DNA from: Phanerodontia chrysosporium
Taxonomy: Eukaryota > Basidiomycota > Agaricomycetes > Polyporales > Phanerochaetaceae
Direction: 5' to 3'
Length of the DNA: 64,000 nucleotides
Assembly (NCBI GenBank): GCA_001910725.1
Contig: MJGA01000032.1
Coordinates: 1-64,000, forward strand
Shown: piece after piece, positions 7,843-19,418 of the stretch
Layout of the letters: the number at the start of each line of letters is the position of its first letter
Position numbering within the stretch: position 1 is the stretch's first letter
Translations under genes and position numbers: made by a program
Notes under the pieces: model-generated
The model's database searches: none
Seen by the model: the letters and a program-made list of their open reading frames with translations, nothing else
Told to the model about the DNA's origin: nothing

Positions 7843-8218
7843 CTCACGTGGTTCGCCAGAAAGCGCAGGGTTGGATCTTTTCATCACGGAAGACCTTACA
7901 CTCAAACCCCATGATCGCAAGCTAGCACCAACTGGCCTTCGAATGTGTACTCCACCAGGTACCTACGCTCGAGTTGCACCACGGAGTGGCCTCAGCCTCA
8001 GAGGCATCGACATAGGAGCAGGCGTTATTGACCGAGATTATCGAGGAGAGCTCAAAATTCTACTCATCAACAACTCGCCCGACACCTTTACATTCCACAA
8101 GGGTGATCGTGTTGCTCAACTCGTGCTCGAAAGAATCTCCTATGCCGAACCAACTCCGGTTTCTCGCCTCGACTCAACCATTCGCAGCAGCGATGGTTTT
8201 GGCTCCACTGGTATTTAG
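7843..8218 (+). pseudogene. Outer gypsy pol tail, dUTPase domain cut off from its gene
   Basis: It begins with the second CTCAC copy and continues the outer pol: RGSPESAGLDLF through GVIDRDYRGE, GDRVAQL and SSDGFGSTG to a stop at 8216-8218. All five dUTPase motifs are readable. It is separated from the rest of its gene (1-760) by the inner element. An ATG-less downstream ORF; expression from the inner 3' LTR's promoter is conceivable but unsupported. Confidence 0.9.
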
Positions 8219-8253
8219 GCTTCACCAGGAGGTTCAGCTAGAATTGGGGGTAA

Positions 8254-8853
8254 TGTCACAGTTTTTCGTCTCAACCCTTAGGGTTAGGGGCAGCGGGTGA
8301 CAGAAGCGACTACTCCGAACTGTGACATGCAGAAGCGCTGGAGTGACAGCCCTAGGCTCGGGGCTGGTCACGTGATACGGCGGTCACGTGATGCGCACAC
8401 GTGCGGTATCCCAGGGTCACATGGTCGAAGGTCTAGAAGCAGGCAAGGGTCTGGAAGCGCCGAGACACTCCGGAATGGACTCGAAAGTCCTGGAGGTCTC
8501 TGGACAGGTCCGGACAGTGCTGGAACGTTCTGGAGGTTTCTGGGACATCGTAGGAACATTTAGGAACGTGTAGGAGAATGTAGGAATGCCTGTAGGGCAC
8601 TAGCCAATAGCGTAGTAGGTATTAGATAGCTAGGACCCTGAACACCGGTCCCTGGGGACCTGGTGCACATGTATATAAACCCTGAGGGCTGGGAGTGCCT
8701 CCCCAGCTTCAATCTCATCGCATCTCACCTCTCTAGTCTCTATACCTCGTTTTCAAGCTTGGCTACACCCTTTGTAGTCCAAGTAAACCTTTGCCAGTGA
8801 GTATTGCTGGTTGGTTTGGTGTATAGGCGCTAGGGCAGCGCATTTTTGTGATA
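8254..8853 (+). repeat. 3' LTR of outer gypsy element
   Basis: 600 bp, same family as 761-1360 and 7243-7842, with about nine substitutions by eye. It is preceded by the same polypurine tract. It ends GTGATA next to host sequence with an ATG at 8855. Confidence 0.95.
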
Positions 8854-8854
8854 G

Positions 8855-9950
8855 ATGTTCATTGAAGAGCTTGGCATTTCAGCTGTCGCCCGGTGGAGAA
8901 CTGCACTGTCAGCACTTGGTGAGTGCTCTGGCTTGTCTATACACATCCGGGCCTTACCATGGACCGCTCTATATAGGCTATAAGCCTTCCCTGAATCCAG
9001 CCTTCTATTCACCGCAGGCAAGAACAGCAGCTCCCAACGAAACTCTCGTACCTGCTGCGTCTCCGCTGGCAGGCTCTCTTCATTTCATGCTGGGACGGGC
9101 CGCTAATGACCATGTCGTACACCGTCAGCTCGAGCAGCGCATGCCCCGATACGCACCTAGCACAACAGCCAATGCAGAGGCCCAGAAACTTCTCGCTACA
9201 CGGGACGCTACCATTAAGCGGCTTCGAACAGAGCTGCTGCAAGAGGCAATGAAGAACCACCAGGACAAGACGGAGATAAACGAGCTTCGGCGCCAGCTCA
9301 GAGCTCGGGACGAGGAGATAACACGGCTGGTGTCAGAATTGGCGGAACAGCAGCGTGAGCTCGAAAGCGCTTTCATGCTGATCAGAGCTCTCTCGTCAAA
9401 CCTAGCTGCGGCTCGAAGGTTGCAGCCGCAGTCTCTCACACATGGACCAAACTCAGACAGTGCGCATGAAGTGCAGGTATCTGATAGCGGGGTTCCTATC
9501 TCGGGCATTCAACACACCGGTAAGAATCGCTGTTTCCTGGCAGATCTTCCTGCGCTAACATACAGACTTGTAGTAACTGCTGACTCGGACCCCGACACAG
9601 CCGCTGCAACCAGCGCTGACGCCACGAGCGCGAACACCAGAACTGACTCTCGAATTCGCATAGTATTAGCACCTCGCTCACGGCCCCTCACCCGAGCTGC
9701 AGTTCTCCCCCCGTCTGCGAATACCGTAGTAGCATTGGGGCGTGCATGCACCCGCGCGGTCACTACACTCAATCTGCCAACGCGGACCCACATGCAACTT
9801 GCACTTCTCGCCGTATCTGAGCCTCCCGATACATGGTTTGATGGGCTTCTGAGGTCCGGGTTCAATTCTGAGGAGGCGCAGCAGCTTGTTCAAGCCATGA
9901 ATGAGGACGTGGAGGTGACACCCGACTCAAACACATGTTGTATAAATTAA
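8855..9950 (+). CDS. Coiled-coil protein gene, probably truncated by the LTR
   Basis: Unrecognised. A possible exon 8855-8918 (MFIEELGISAVARWRTALSA) ends at a GTGAGT donor. The next coding part opens near 9018-9031; which acceptor (9017, 9027 or 9030) is used is uncertain, and 9027 or 9030 keeps frame. A second intron at 9520-9573 (54 nt, GTAAGA, branch CTAAC, acceptor GTAG) is frame-neutral. The body is a strong coiled coil (about 9165-9400, KRLRTELLQEAMKNHQ, DEEITRLVSELAEQQ), then a Ser/Thr/Ala-rich linker and a conserved-looking end (WFDGLLRSGFNSEEAQQLVQ). The outer LTR abuts the first exon, so upstream sequence was probably separated by the insertion. Confidence 0.45.
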
Positions 9951-10197
9951 ATCATATTTATTCTCGATTTTATATGTTGTGTACTGGGTCTGGCAGTGTG
10001 TATGGACCGCTGGCCAGGGAGGCTAGTACAGTAAGGTCGAGAGATCGAAAACGAATGCACTGCAGCAGTTCGATACCTCGACGTTATGTCAGCCAATCAC
10101 ACTTCAGGGATGGCAATCGGGACTTACCGCCACGCGCCGTCTCATCGTCTCCCCGCGACACCAAAATTTTGCATTGCTCCTGTCCAACGGTGCTGCT
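9951..10197. other. Intergenic, no gene seen
   Basis: Short spacer between two same-strand genes. No convincing frame, RNA gene or repeat. Confidence 0.5.
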
Positions 10198-12127
10198 ATG
10201 GCTAACAACTCATGGCACGAGCCCTCGCAGTGGGATTATCAGTACCAGAACCCGGGTGCACGATATAACTCACTTTATCTGGATGAACGGCTTTACGGTA
10301 TGCCGCCGCCGCTGCCACCACCACCGCCGTCACCTCCATCCCAATCTCAATTTCCCCTGCCGCGACCCTCTCTATCGACGGCCGCCTTCGAGGCACCGAC
10401 TTCTGTGTTGGCCTCTCCGGTGCCTTCACTTCTAGTGGGGATTTCAACAAGTCAGCCTGCACCCGCCATGATGGATTGGACACCGGCCTTCAGCCAACAT
10501 CCGTCACGCCCGCAGTCAGCCTTGCAATCACTGTCACCTCAGGTGTCAGCTTCACGAGCCCCTACTCAATCTGCCTCACCATCCGAGTCAGCGCCGCTGA
10601 TCGCCCGCTCACTGCACCTCAGGCTACAGCGTCTTCGTCCTCGCCTGCGCAAGCACCTATGGTCACGATTCAACCACCGACTCTACCTACGCCAGCACCT
10701 CGCGTGAAAAACATGACGAAAGAGCAGAAAAGGACTCACCGTAAAGAGCAGCAAGCACGCCATGACGCGATAGAACAAGACGTGAACGACTTCTTTGAAT
10801 ACGCGTCACGGCACGCCCAGGACCTTGCAGACAAATGGCAGAAGAAGAAGCGGTGGTTTCTGGACCGCTTCTTCAATGGAGGACGTAAGGGGATGGGCGA
10901 CTCGAAGACAAGCGCTTTCAATGCGTGGCTTCACTTTAAATGCGAGGAAGTGAACGGTAGTAAGTAATTTGTCCATGCGTACAGGGGGTACTGCTTACCA
11001 GGAGCCTTAGATCTTGGTCTCGGTGAGCTTCCGAAGTCTATGCAAGAGGTTCGAGAGGAATTCCTCGATGAATACTATGCTCTCGGCGATGAGGAGAAGG
11101 CACAGTACGTACGGGATTATGATGCTGTGAAGAAGGCGAAGAAAACAAGCAAGCGTACCTCTGCCCGTGCGAAGATACAAGACCTAGCTAATACAAGTAA
11201 GCTCCTCGAAGAGATCGTGCGTGCTTCGACATATGCATAAGACCGACTGCTGACACTTACTCGTAGATCATGGGCCTCGACGCGCGGATCAGCATTGGAG
11301 GCTTCTTCTGCCTGGTCCGCGGGGACACAGATTACGTGACGGCCCCGCAGTGGTGGTTTAGCCATCCCGAGCTGGAGACGTTCTTGACCGTCAGTAGTAG
11401 ACGGTGGGATACGACGCGGCTTGGCACATTGGTAGAGGCGTTCGTAGTCGCAGGGGGTTCTGTATCAGGTGTGTGACGTGCGGCAGTTCAATGCGGGACC
11501 GTCCTACTCACCGGTTCGGAAGGTGTCCTCCGCACTAACAAACAGAAATGCGCGTTCACCAAGGCACAAATTCGCAATCGGATAAGGGACTTACTTAGTG
11601 TGTGCCTCTGTCCAAACATCCCCCTCTGTTCTAATTGTGCCCTAGTCGATATAACCGGTAACGACAAGGTTGTCATGCAGTACGAACGATACGAATACGA
11701 TATCGTGCAGCGCTACAATGTCGAGCTTGTGGGGTGGACGGCGGACAAGTTTGTGAACCCCAGCGACCTGTCAGACAACCTCAGCATGCTCCAGACCCTT
11801 CTCAATGCACTCGATAACGGCACTTGCAAGTTTGTAAGACTCACCGCTGCACAGGCAGCCGCTCGGAAGAAGGCGCATGAAGCCAAGGTCACCGCCGGTC
11901 AGATTTTGCCTCCCAAACCGCGCAAGAAGCGCCAGGATGCAGGCAAGCCTCGGGGGTCGCGCAAACAGAAGGGTGCTGTTTCTGCTGCTGAAGAGTCATC
12001 TGCGCCTGGTGGTGAGAACGAGGAGGTGGTCGATGACGAGGAGGGGGAAGAAACTGAGGACAGCGAGGACGAGAACGAGGGAGATGACGAGCTGGGCCCT
12101 TCGAGGAAGCGTAGACGGGGCGAATAG
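10198..12127 (+). CDS. Six-exon hypothetical protein with HMG-box-like segment
   Basis: Exons 10198-10542, 10623-10959, 11011-11216, 11267-11470, 11546-11597 and 11646-12127 join in frame to 541 codons. Introns are 50-80 nt with GT/AG ends and CTAAC/CTGAC-like branch sites (the first donor of intron 2 could also be 10957). Order: Pro/Ser-rich low-complexity N-terminus (polyproline near 10300), a basic helical block (KRTHRKEQQARHDAIEQDVNDF), an HMG-box-like stretch (SAFNAWLHFK ... EEFLDEYYALGDEEKAQY), a middle globular region (TAPQWWFSHPELETFL; YERYEYDIVQRYNVELVGW), and a lysine-rich then acidic tail ending KRRR. Probably nuclear. It resembles a multicopy family I recall from Agaricomycetes, whose function I do not know. 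The HMG reading is tentative. Confidence 0.72.
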
Positions 12128-12993
12128 ATATGTATAGCTGGTGTGGTTGTCGTCGTCGAGAGCACAGTGTGAATGACAGCGGCAGCGCGCAGGTCCATTC
12201 TGATCTCGGTGATATACCCACGCATGTCTACGCAAATTTTATTCCATTCTGTTCAGGCTACATTACACAGGAGACACGCCTTCCTTGCATACAAGTAGAT
12301 GCAGACATGGCAGTCCGCAAGCCAGAGAGGTCGTGTCAGGCGGTCCAGAGGCTATGACGAAGTCTGCAGGCCTTTGATGGGATATCACTGGGATGAAGCG
12401 CCGGAGGGGCGCGACGTGGCAACGGAAAAGAACGAGGCGCGGGAACAGTGCGGGAACATGTCCCGATTGGGGAAGGAGGCGGGGCGGGAAAGGGCGGGGC
12501 GGGGCAGCACGAGGGACGGCATCCGGGGCACGGAAACAGCCGGGAATGGCTGACGGAAGGGGCTGACCACCCAGGAAATCTGGAGGCTGCTCTCGACGGG
12601 TGCGAGAAACGCGAGATCTACCTCCGATCTGAGGGATCACCGGCTGCGTTCGATCCCTCAAATCCGTAATCGATTGCGGGCTGCATAGGTGGCTCTCGAC
12701 GGGTGCGAGAAACGCGAGATCTACCTCCGATCTGAGGGATCACCGGCTGCGTTCGATCCCTCAAATCCGTAATCGATTGCGGGCTGCATAGGTGGACTGG
12801 GTAAGTCAGTGCTCCCCGACCCATCGCCGAGGGCCGATAGGCGTCCACGTGACATCAGCTTTCCCGCCGAAAGCGTGCTTGTTCTTCACAAGTTCTTTTG
12901 TAGTCTCCCAAGGAAAACCTTCAAAACATGGCTGCAAGTATCTAGCCACTGACGTGGCTCGATGAGCTGGCAACTTTCCTCTCACCATTCGGT
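12128..12993. other. Intergenic with tandem repeat, no gene seen
   Basis: No supported gene. Contains a GC-rich G-run segment (about 12400-12560) and the perfect tandem duplication described separately. Confidence 0.5.
12590..12795. repeat. Perfect two-copy tandem repeat, 103-bp unit
   Basis: Units 12590-12692 and 12693-12795 appear identical. Each holds an inverted repeat TGAGGGATC / GATCCCTCA with a 13-nt loop, so each copy can form a hairpin. No homology recognised. Confidence 0.9.
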
Positions 12994-13736
12994 ATGGCTT
13001 CCGCATAGGAGGTTCTAAAAATATTCGTCAAGGCCCGTGAGTCCTACCTCCAGGACCCGTCCACCATCAATCCGATGATGGAAATCCTGGAGGCGACCAA
13101 GGGTGCCGCAGGGTGAGTAAGCGTCTCTGAGTAGATGAGACATGATGAGCTGACTGCTATCCAGGATTTACCACGGTGTAGCACCGGAGGAGCCAGACAC
13201 GCTTGTGCTCTTCATCGGTATGTCCTCGTAATGGACCGCCGATCCGCGCTCCTCTGCTTACATCGTAGTGCCAAGTCTAGGATACGCTCGAAGAGCACCA
13301 CGGTCTTATGAACGAGTGCGCAGAGCTCAGCACGGCCAACATGTTCTAAGCGTATATCGACAACGACCTCCGCGCTTCTTTGAACACTCCCTATGTGCCT
13401 TACGCACATGTTAGCAAAATGGACCAGGGGAAGACGAACAAGGAAGTTCTCGCGCTGCTCAAAGCACTCACGGAGCGACCGACCCCGGCGGGATGTCATC
13501 TCGGCGGGTACGCCAAAGCCGTCGAGAAGGATGAGTTCGTCGTCTTGTACGGGTGGGACGATCCAAAGGTTTGACATAGTCTACAAACAGCTGGTACCTC
13601 ACTCATGCAATCCATATAGTTCTACCACGCGACTCGCGAGTTGCAGGATGTGGAAGAAGTCTTGCGCCAAATTCGTGACGTCGTCGAGGTCGTCAAGCGT
13701 GGGCGTGTGCAGCTTGTCGCCTACGAGAAGTACTAA
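12994..13736 (+). pseudogene. Dead paralogue of the alpha/beta-barrel gene at 14167-14953
   Basis: It keeps the exon plan of the intact minus-strand paralogue. Exon 1 starts ATG GCT TCC GCA TAG, so it stops at codon 5 (13006-13008), then continues with VKARESYLQDPSTINPM. Exon 2 gives IYHGVAPEEPDTLVLFI, exon 3 ends YAKAVEKDEFVVLYGWDDPK, and exon 4 runs to TAA at 13734-13736. Further in-frame stops lie in exon 3 (TAG where the paralogue has the VWD tryptophan, and TAA after ANMF), and some sequence is missing. Introns with GTGAGT/CAG ends remain. It is convergent with its paralogue, which suggests an inverted duplication followed by decay of this copy. Confidence 0.85.
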
Positions 13737-14166
13737 GGAGCTGTTCATAACAACGATCTGATGCATCTTCATAATAGATCGAAGATGATGGGTTGGCCCC
13801 ATTACGGTTGCTCCGAGGCTGAATGTGGCGCTGAAGGCGTGAACATGCACATATGCACAGCGCTGGCCTTTCCTGATGATTGTGCCTATGACTTCTTCAC
13901 CTTTCCGTTCAGCTATCTTTTCATCGCTGTCGGGAGCGTCTCCGCGAGGAGCAGTAACTGGTCATCCCGCGGACGTGGGCTTTCACAGTTGGATCAAGGC
14001 TAGGCATTAGAAACATGCCTATCCCGAACCGCGCAAGCACCAGGGACTGCACTCGTGTCGTACGTCGCCTCCACTCTTCATTGCGGATCAGGGGGAAGAG
14101 ACTCATATAGAGCATATTAGTGTATTCCTCGGTGTATCTGTGGAGATTCACCCTGCGAATGAGCAT
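13737..14166. other. Spacer between convergent paralogues
   Basis: Tail-to-tail interval between the dead and intact barrel genes. No gene or repeat recognised. Confidence 0.5.
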
Positions 14167-14953
14167 CTACGGCTGATATCTCTTGAAGGGGATGAGCTTG
14201 ACACAGCCCCTCTTGCCCTCCTCCGTCACCTCGAGCAGGTGCGGCACAACCGTCTTAGCCTCGGGCTGCTCGCGCGCGGCGTAGAAGAACTACATCGACG
14301 ACGAGATGAACAGCGTCAGGTACTCGAAGGCAGCGGACCCACCTGCGGGTCGTCCCACCCGTTGATATGGATGAACGAGTCCTTCTCGACCGCCTTGGCG
14401 AAGCCGCCGACACGGCACGTCGCGGGCAGCTCCAGGCGGGTGGTCAGCGCCATGAGTAGCGCGAGCGCCTCGTCCGCGGTCCTGCCCGCCTTCAGCGTGC
14501 CGATATACCCGAAGGAGAGGTACGGCGCGTTGAGCACGGCCGCGAGGTCGGACGGGAGGTACACATGGAACATGTTAATTGTGCTCAGGTCGGCGCACTT
14601 CGCGAACTCTGCGCCGAGCACCGCGTAGCGCTCCTTGTCGTCGATGAGGGCTTGATGGTCCTCGATCGTATCCCAGACTTGCGAGGGGAGGTCAGCGCGC
14701 AATGCTCGCGTTGGCAGGACTGAGCGTACCGATGAAGAGCATCAGCGTGTCAGGCTCCTCGGGAGCCACGCCGTGGTAGATCCTGCAGCGGCAGTGTCAT
14801 CAGCTCCTGGGTAGTATCCTTCGTCTTCTGCGTTATTCACCCCAGGGCGCCCTTGGACGCCTTCACTATCTCTAGCATCGGATTGAGCGTGGACGGGTCC
14901 TTGAGGTAGGACTCGCGAGCCTTGATAACCACGACCTCGAGTGCAGGAGCCAT
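14167..14953 (-). CDS. Dimeric alpha/beta-barrel (ABM/EthD-like) protein
   Basis: Minus-strand exons 14953-14841, 14782-14730, 14677-14343 and 14289-14167 join to 207 codons plus stop. Introns are 52-58 nt with GT/AG ends, and all joins keep phase. The N-terminal half has MAPALEVVVIKARESYL, then YHGVAPEEPDTLMLFI and VWDTIEDHQALI. The C-terminal half (GFAKAVEKDSFIHINGWDD, FFYAAR) looks like a second half-barrel. This pattern (beta strand, alanine-rich helix, a strand ending in a tryptophan-containing segment) fits antibiotic-biosynthesis-monooxygenase-like or stress-responsive barrels. Substrate unknown. A dead copy lies tail-to-tail at 12994-13736. Confidence 0.7.
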
Positions 14954-17900
14954 CTTCTACGCGCGAATGTAAGCGTTGGAATGCTGGAGGCTCCTGCAGT
15001 GCGTTACGTCCTATATACTCGCAATCGCGTGATGCAATCCATCATTGGCAAAGCGTATCCGGTCCGTCGGGATGCGAGACAGGGGCACTATCGTCCTCAT
15101 GACAGAGAAGCCTGCGCTAGTCTTCAAGGGACCAGGAGATTCAACTCACACAAGTTGATATACTTGTCCCGATCGAGAACACGGTTATCGTGCCGTGAGA
15201 ACTCACTTCGCCACCGTGGGCCATTGCAATGCGAAGAGCCAGTGCCTGAGTCCTCGACACGCTGTGAAGGCAGTACAGATGTACGGCGGTGTGGTCGAGG
15301 TGAATGACGCACGTAGCGATTGTCAGAACGTCCGACTCGCCGCCAACGACCCTGGCATCTTCACAGGCGCTTGTGCGAGGTTCAGCATTCTGGCAATCAG
15401 ACTGTACACCCTGAAGGCAGAAGATGAGAAATCTTATTTGAAAGCACCATTCCGTAAAGACAGACGGAGAAAGCAGAGCAGCCGGACCAGCGGGGAATCT
15501 TGGAACTGTCATGATTAGGAAAGAGTTCCCACTGCGCAGAGTATCAGGCACCGGCATTAGCGTCTCGCTGTCTCGCCCACTCTGCGTGGCGCTCTGCGCA
15601 GAGGGCGGACTCGCATCCTTGGAGGGTCAGCTCGACGTCTACGAGTTTCGTTCGTCAGCCAGAGAGTATATGGCTGCAGAAGCATGGTACTTACCCTTGT
15701 AGCAAACATGCCCTCGGATAATATTGTGTGTGCTGATATGTGCTGATGAGGACCGAATACAACGGGCGGACAAGAGACGTACGAGTGCCAGCAAAGTGCG
15801 CACAAGCCGGTGCGGCGGGTGATCATAGGAACGCGACCAATCTAAACGGAGCTGTCTTAGAAAGCAAGAGACGTGATCGCGGTGTAACCACATACAGGAT
15901 ATTCGATTTTTACCTGACCCACACGGAGATCGTTGTACCTCCCTGCGCGGCAGTGTTCAGGTCCGGTAGCACACGATATGTTGATTCCTAGGCGGATGTC
16001 TGCGCTGGGTCAATCGCCTGCTTACACACATGAAGGTAGAGATAACCCTTCTTACCAAGGAAGAAGTAGCGACTCCGCATGGTATCATCATTTCTGCAAA
16101 GGTTTCGTGAGTCTTAGTTCGCCTCGGGGAGCAGGTCGGCACGCACATGATATGAACCCAGCAGTAAGGGCAAATCGGCCCGCGATGAAGGGGTTGACGC
16201 ACTGGCGAGATGTCCTGAGTGGATGACTGTTAGGAGCGTTCGCGCGAAAGATACAGTGAGCTACGCTCACCAGCGTTACCGCGCTCGTTTCTGGGAGCGC
16301 ACTTTGATCTGTGCCGCGCCATGCACAAAACTTGGCCTCGCATTGGACTGCCTCGCGCACTACGGATTCGCATGTGAGAGCAACCCAGCTTTGAGACTGG
16401 AGCAGCTTACCGAGCTGGCAATGGTCCCTCATTATGGGAGGTGTGCCACTGAAAGAAGCTCAGTCTTACGTGCAGGGGACGTCTCTCAGTGCACTTACTA
16501 TCCATAGCACCAATGGCACATTTTCGTTCGTCTGCCAGTGCACGCGTGAGCCCCATTCAGCTGCTCGGCGTGAGTTGAGCGCGCAGAAACAATATGCGTA
16601 TATAACCAACGCACCTCCAGAGCACTGGGTCCACGTAAGAGTTCAGGGCAGACTGGGTTTCCACAGTAAGCTAGTGAGGGTTCGAGTGAGCTCGAAGGCC
16701 ATTGCGTGAGCTTTGTGGCATGACATACGTATCTGCGCAGGGCGAGCCTCTTGGCAATGGTCGCGAGCAAACCTTTCGTCGATGCCCAGCCTGTTTTGAT
16801 CGATCTAAGCAGTCTTGACGCAGCGCAAAGGAAGTTAAACTCACATCGTTGGCCAGCAAAAGTGACAGAGCAGGACTCTCCCTTGCGCGAGACAGGATTC
16901 TGCGACAAGGCCGTGTTCAGCCTGGTATTAGGGAAGCAACTAGATCACGCACCTGTAGTAGTTGCCATGTTCATTCCAGATGACATGATTATCTAGGGGA
17001 AAAGGGAGTTGCGTTCTAGGATGTTGTAGAGAGTGGCGGTGACCTCTGTGTGTATATATACCGTGCATCTCAGCGGCCCATGTGGCAATTTCGTATTTGC
17101 AGAGGTGACAGACCGCAATGAACCTCTTTGTGATCATTGGACAGTTCGTCGAAGGAGCAAAGGTTAACATACATGAGGCCAGCCTTAATGAAAGCCTGAC
17201 AGGCCCTGGTTGCGAGGGCGTTTGTCCGAAACTGGGGCCACCAATCGTTCCGAGATCACTTGGCACAATGGAGAGCCACTCGTTGAGCTGACGCGATTGC
17301 AGGAATACGTGATGGGCTTGGTGGCCACATGCGTTACCCCCGATACAACCGCGACGGGTCGGCTATTACGCCACCTCTACGGCGAAGCACCTTAGGCGCA
17401 GCGTAGCAGTTATGACCACGAGATCTTGTTTCCGGTCAAAGAAGATCAGACCACAGGGCTCTTGGGCCAGATCTGCTATCTCGTCTTTCCAAAAGCTTAC
17501 TGTACTTGCAGCTCGCCGCTGATTTGATCGCTACCTAGAGCATACGTACGCGTTTCCCTGCGATTTCACGTCAAACACACAATACAACGGCTCGAGAGCG
17601 AGTTCATACTGTACTTCTCAAAGCCATTTCTTCTAAGAAGTCGACCCTCTAGGACGTGGCGGACTGGGTCAAACATGCTCGGTTACGGGCGCCTCGGCCC
17701 CTCGGCGAATGACGGGCGTCCGTCACCGAGGTTCGGGGTAACGCCCGACAGCTTTCGCTCTTCGACTATGTAATCTGTAAGTGCTCGACTATGTCCGCGG
17801 ACTGCATTACAGAAAGGTACTGAAGAATTATTGTATGCTAGATATGTCATTCAATACACTTCCTTTAACTGGAAATCAGGATGTTGGATAACCGGATAGT

Positions 17901-18103
17901 CGAACACTGGTATGTCAACCAAATCGAACTCTATCATGATACTTAACGAATGGTGTTGCAGTCAGGGGCCGAATACTGCTGAGACTGTTTCTTAGCTCCT
18001 ATTAAGCGTTCAACACAATTCCTGTATCCGAACACAGGCAAGCGTGGCGGAGTATGGCATTCTCAAGCGTGCTAGGGTCCACAGTACAATGCGTCTGGAT
18101 CTC
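14954..18103. other. Long stretch without a recognisable gene
   Basis: No frame here resembles a family I know. There are intron-like signals on the minus strand (for example a GTAAGT donor at 15694 with CTGAC and an acceptor near 15640, and a set between 16600 and 17000), so decayed or unknown intron-rich genes are possible. Around 17690-17750 there is a GC-rich patch with imperfect repeats of CCTCGGC and GGGCG. I cannot support a call. Confidence 0.4.
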
Positions 18104-19418
18104 CTACATCCTCTTCAACTGACATTCTGCCCATCTGCCACAGTCGTCGTGAGCGTCGACGTCCCATCGCGGCGCGGTGTGGAGCCCCATCAGGTACCGC
18201 ACTCCGACAAACTGCGTATCCAACGAGCACCCCGGGGATCCACTGGCAACCCATTCCTGCTTGAGCTGCTCCTGCTGCCCACGGTCCTTGACGGCAACGG
18301 ACACTTCGTCTTGTTGGATGTTTAAAAGCCAGTTCTTCTTCTCTTTCTTTCCAAAGCCACTTAGAATATCCCGGATCGAGCTCGACCTGCGCCTCTTCCT
18401 CGTACTGTGATCCAAGTTGGGAGAATGCGGAAGCCGCGGAGAGCCAATCTGCGGGGAGCTCAGCGACGGCGATCCCGATACATCCTGCGACGGCAGCGGT
18501 TCGTCCCACTTCTGGTCGAAGGTCCCGTCCCCTAGTGGCGTACGGCTCAGACATGCAGCAAGATGCACCACCATGTCGAGCGCGTACTTGACGCTCCCTC
18601 CCCGCTCCAAGAAGTACTCGACGTCGCAGCGGTTGTACTTCCCGCTTCGTGCGCCCTGGGCGAGTTCCTGCCGGAGGCGCGGGACGGTGGGCACAGCCTG
18701 CGCATCAGCGAGAAGGTCGCGAATGGCGTGGAAAGCAGCTCGGTAGCCGACGTAGAATGGCTTGTACACGCCAAACTGGAGGATAGAGAGGGGAATGAAC
18801 TGCAGCGGTGTGTCTTCAAGTAGCGTCGTGCTGTCGAGCGGCTGACCATCGACGAAGTTCCCGAGCTTGGGCAACATGGCGGTGTAGACATCGTGCGCGG
18901 TTTCTGGATCTGCATCAGTGCGGCCAGAAACCATAGTCAGAATCCTACACACCTCGGAGTCGGAAACGCATCCGCAGAGATAGCCAACCTTGCGTGCATT
19001 GCCCGCACGTGCAGGCCGGCATCTTGAACTTTATGTACGCCCTCGTGATGTCGTCCGACGCCCCGTCCAGCAAATCGTGGATGACAAAACGCGGGCTCTC
19101 CCGCAGCAGACGTACGTTATATGATACGGGGGTCTCTTGCGCGTCGTCGGGCACCTGCAGCCCCAGAGGATCGTCGCCGAGGGCCATTCCGGGCGCAGCG
19201 AGCTCTAGCAGCGTGTTGATCGCAGCGACGTTTTCTACCTTGATGGCAACGGAAATCGGCCGTAAGCCCCTGTCATCTTGACATCCGATGGACGACGGAT
19301 CCTTGCTGAAAGCTGCTCGCAGGATGCTAACCGTCACTTCTTCGCTTAGGGTCTTGTCTTGGATAGCTTCATGCAACGGATACTGTGATGCCGCCACCGC
19401 GAGTTGGAAAGGCATCAC
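18104..19418 (-). CDS. Ankyrin-repeat-like protein with Cys cluster
   Basis: Two exons, 19418-18953 and 18909-18104, with a 43-nt intron (GTGTGT, CTGAC branch, CAG end), give 423 codons. The N-terminal part has ankyrin-like helices (LHEAIQDKTLSEE, DDRGLRPISVAIKVENVAAINTLLEL). It is followed by a compact CTCGQC cluster and GWLSLRMRFRL at the splice junction, then an all-helical region (NRCDVEYFLERGGSVKYALDMVVHL) and a Ser/Pro/Arg-rich tail with a basic patch (RKRRRSSS). It resembles ankyrin proteins I recall from mushrooms that carry the CxCGxC element after the repeats. Likely a protein-interaction role. The C-terminus is less certain. Confidence 0.65.

Larger units (their letters stand above)
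1..8853 (+). mobile_element. Outer Ty3/gypsy element, 3' part only, split by a same-family insertion
   Basis: The 3' end of a chromodomain gypsy element that enters from the left edge of the window. Its pieces are the pol 3' region (1-760), a dUTPase tail (7843-8218) and a 3' LTR (8254-8853). The inner element (761-7842) lies between them, flanked by CTCAC at 756-760 and 7843-7847. Removing the inner copy and one CTCAC restores a continuous pol reading frame from chromodomain into dUTPase, matching the inner copy's own pol. The 3' LTR differs from the inner LTRs at about nine positions by eye, so this is the older copy. Its 5' half and its own target duplication cannot be seen; the duplication would read GATGT if 8854-8858 is one side. 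Confidence 0.93.

Noticed and set aside
12263..12848. Overlapping short frames around the GC-rich and tandem-repeat region
   Set aside because: Composition effects and repeat duplication; no family resemblance.
14981..17395. Many 60-130-codon frames on both strands
   Set aside because: No motif, no consistent splice chain and no similarity among them; treated as unannotated.
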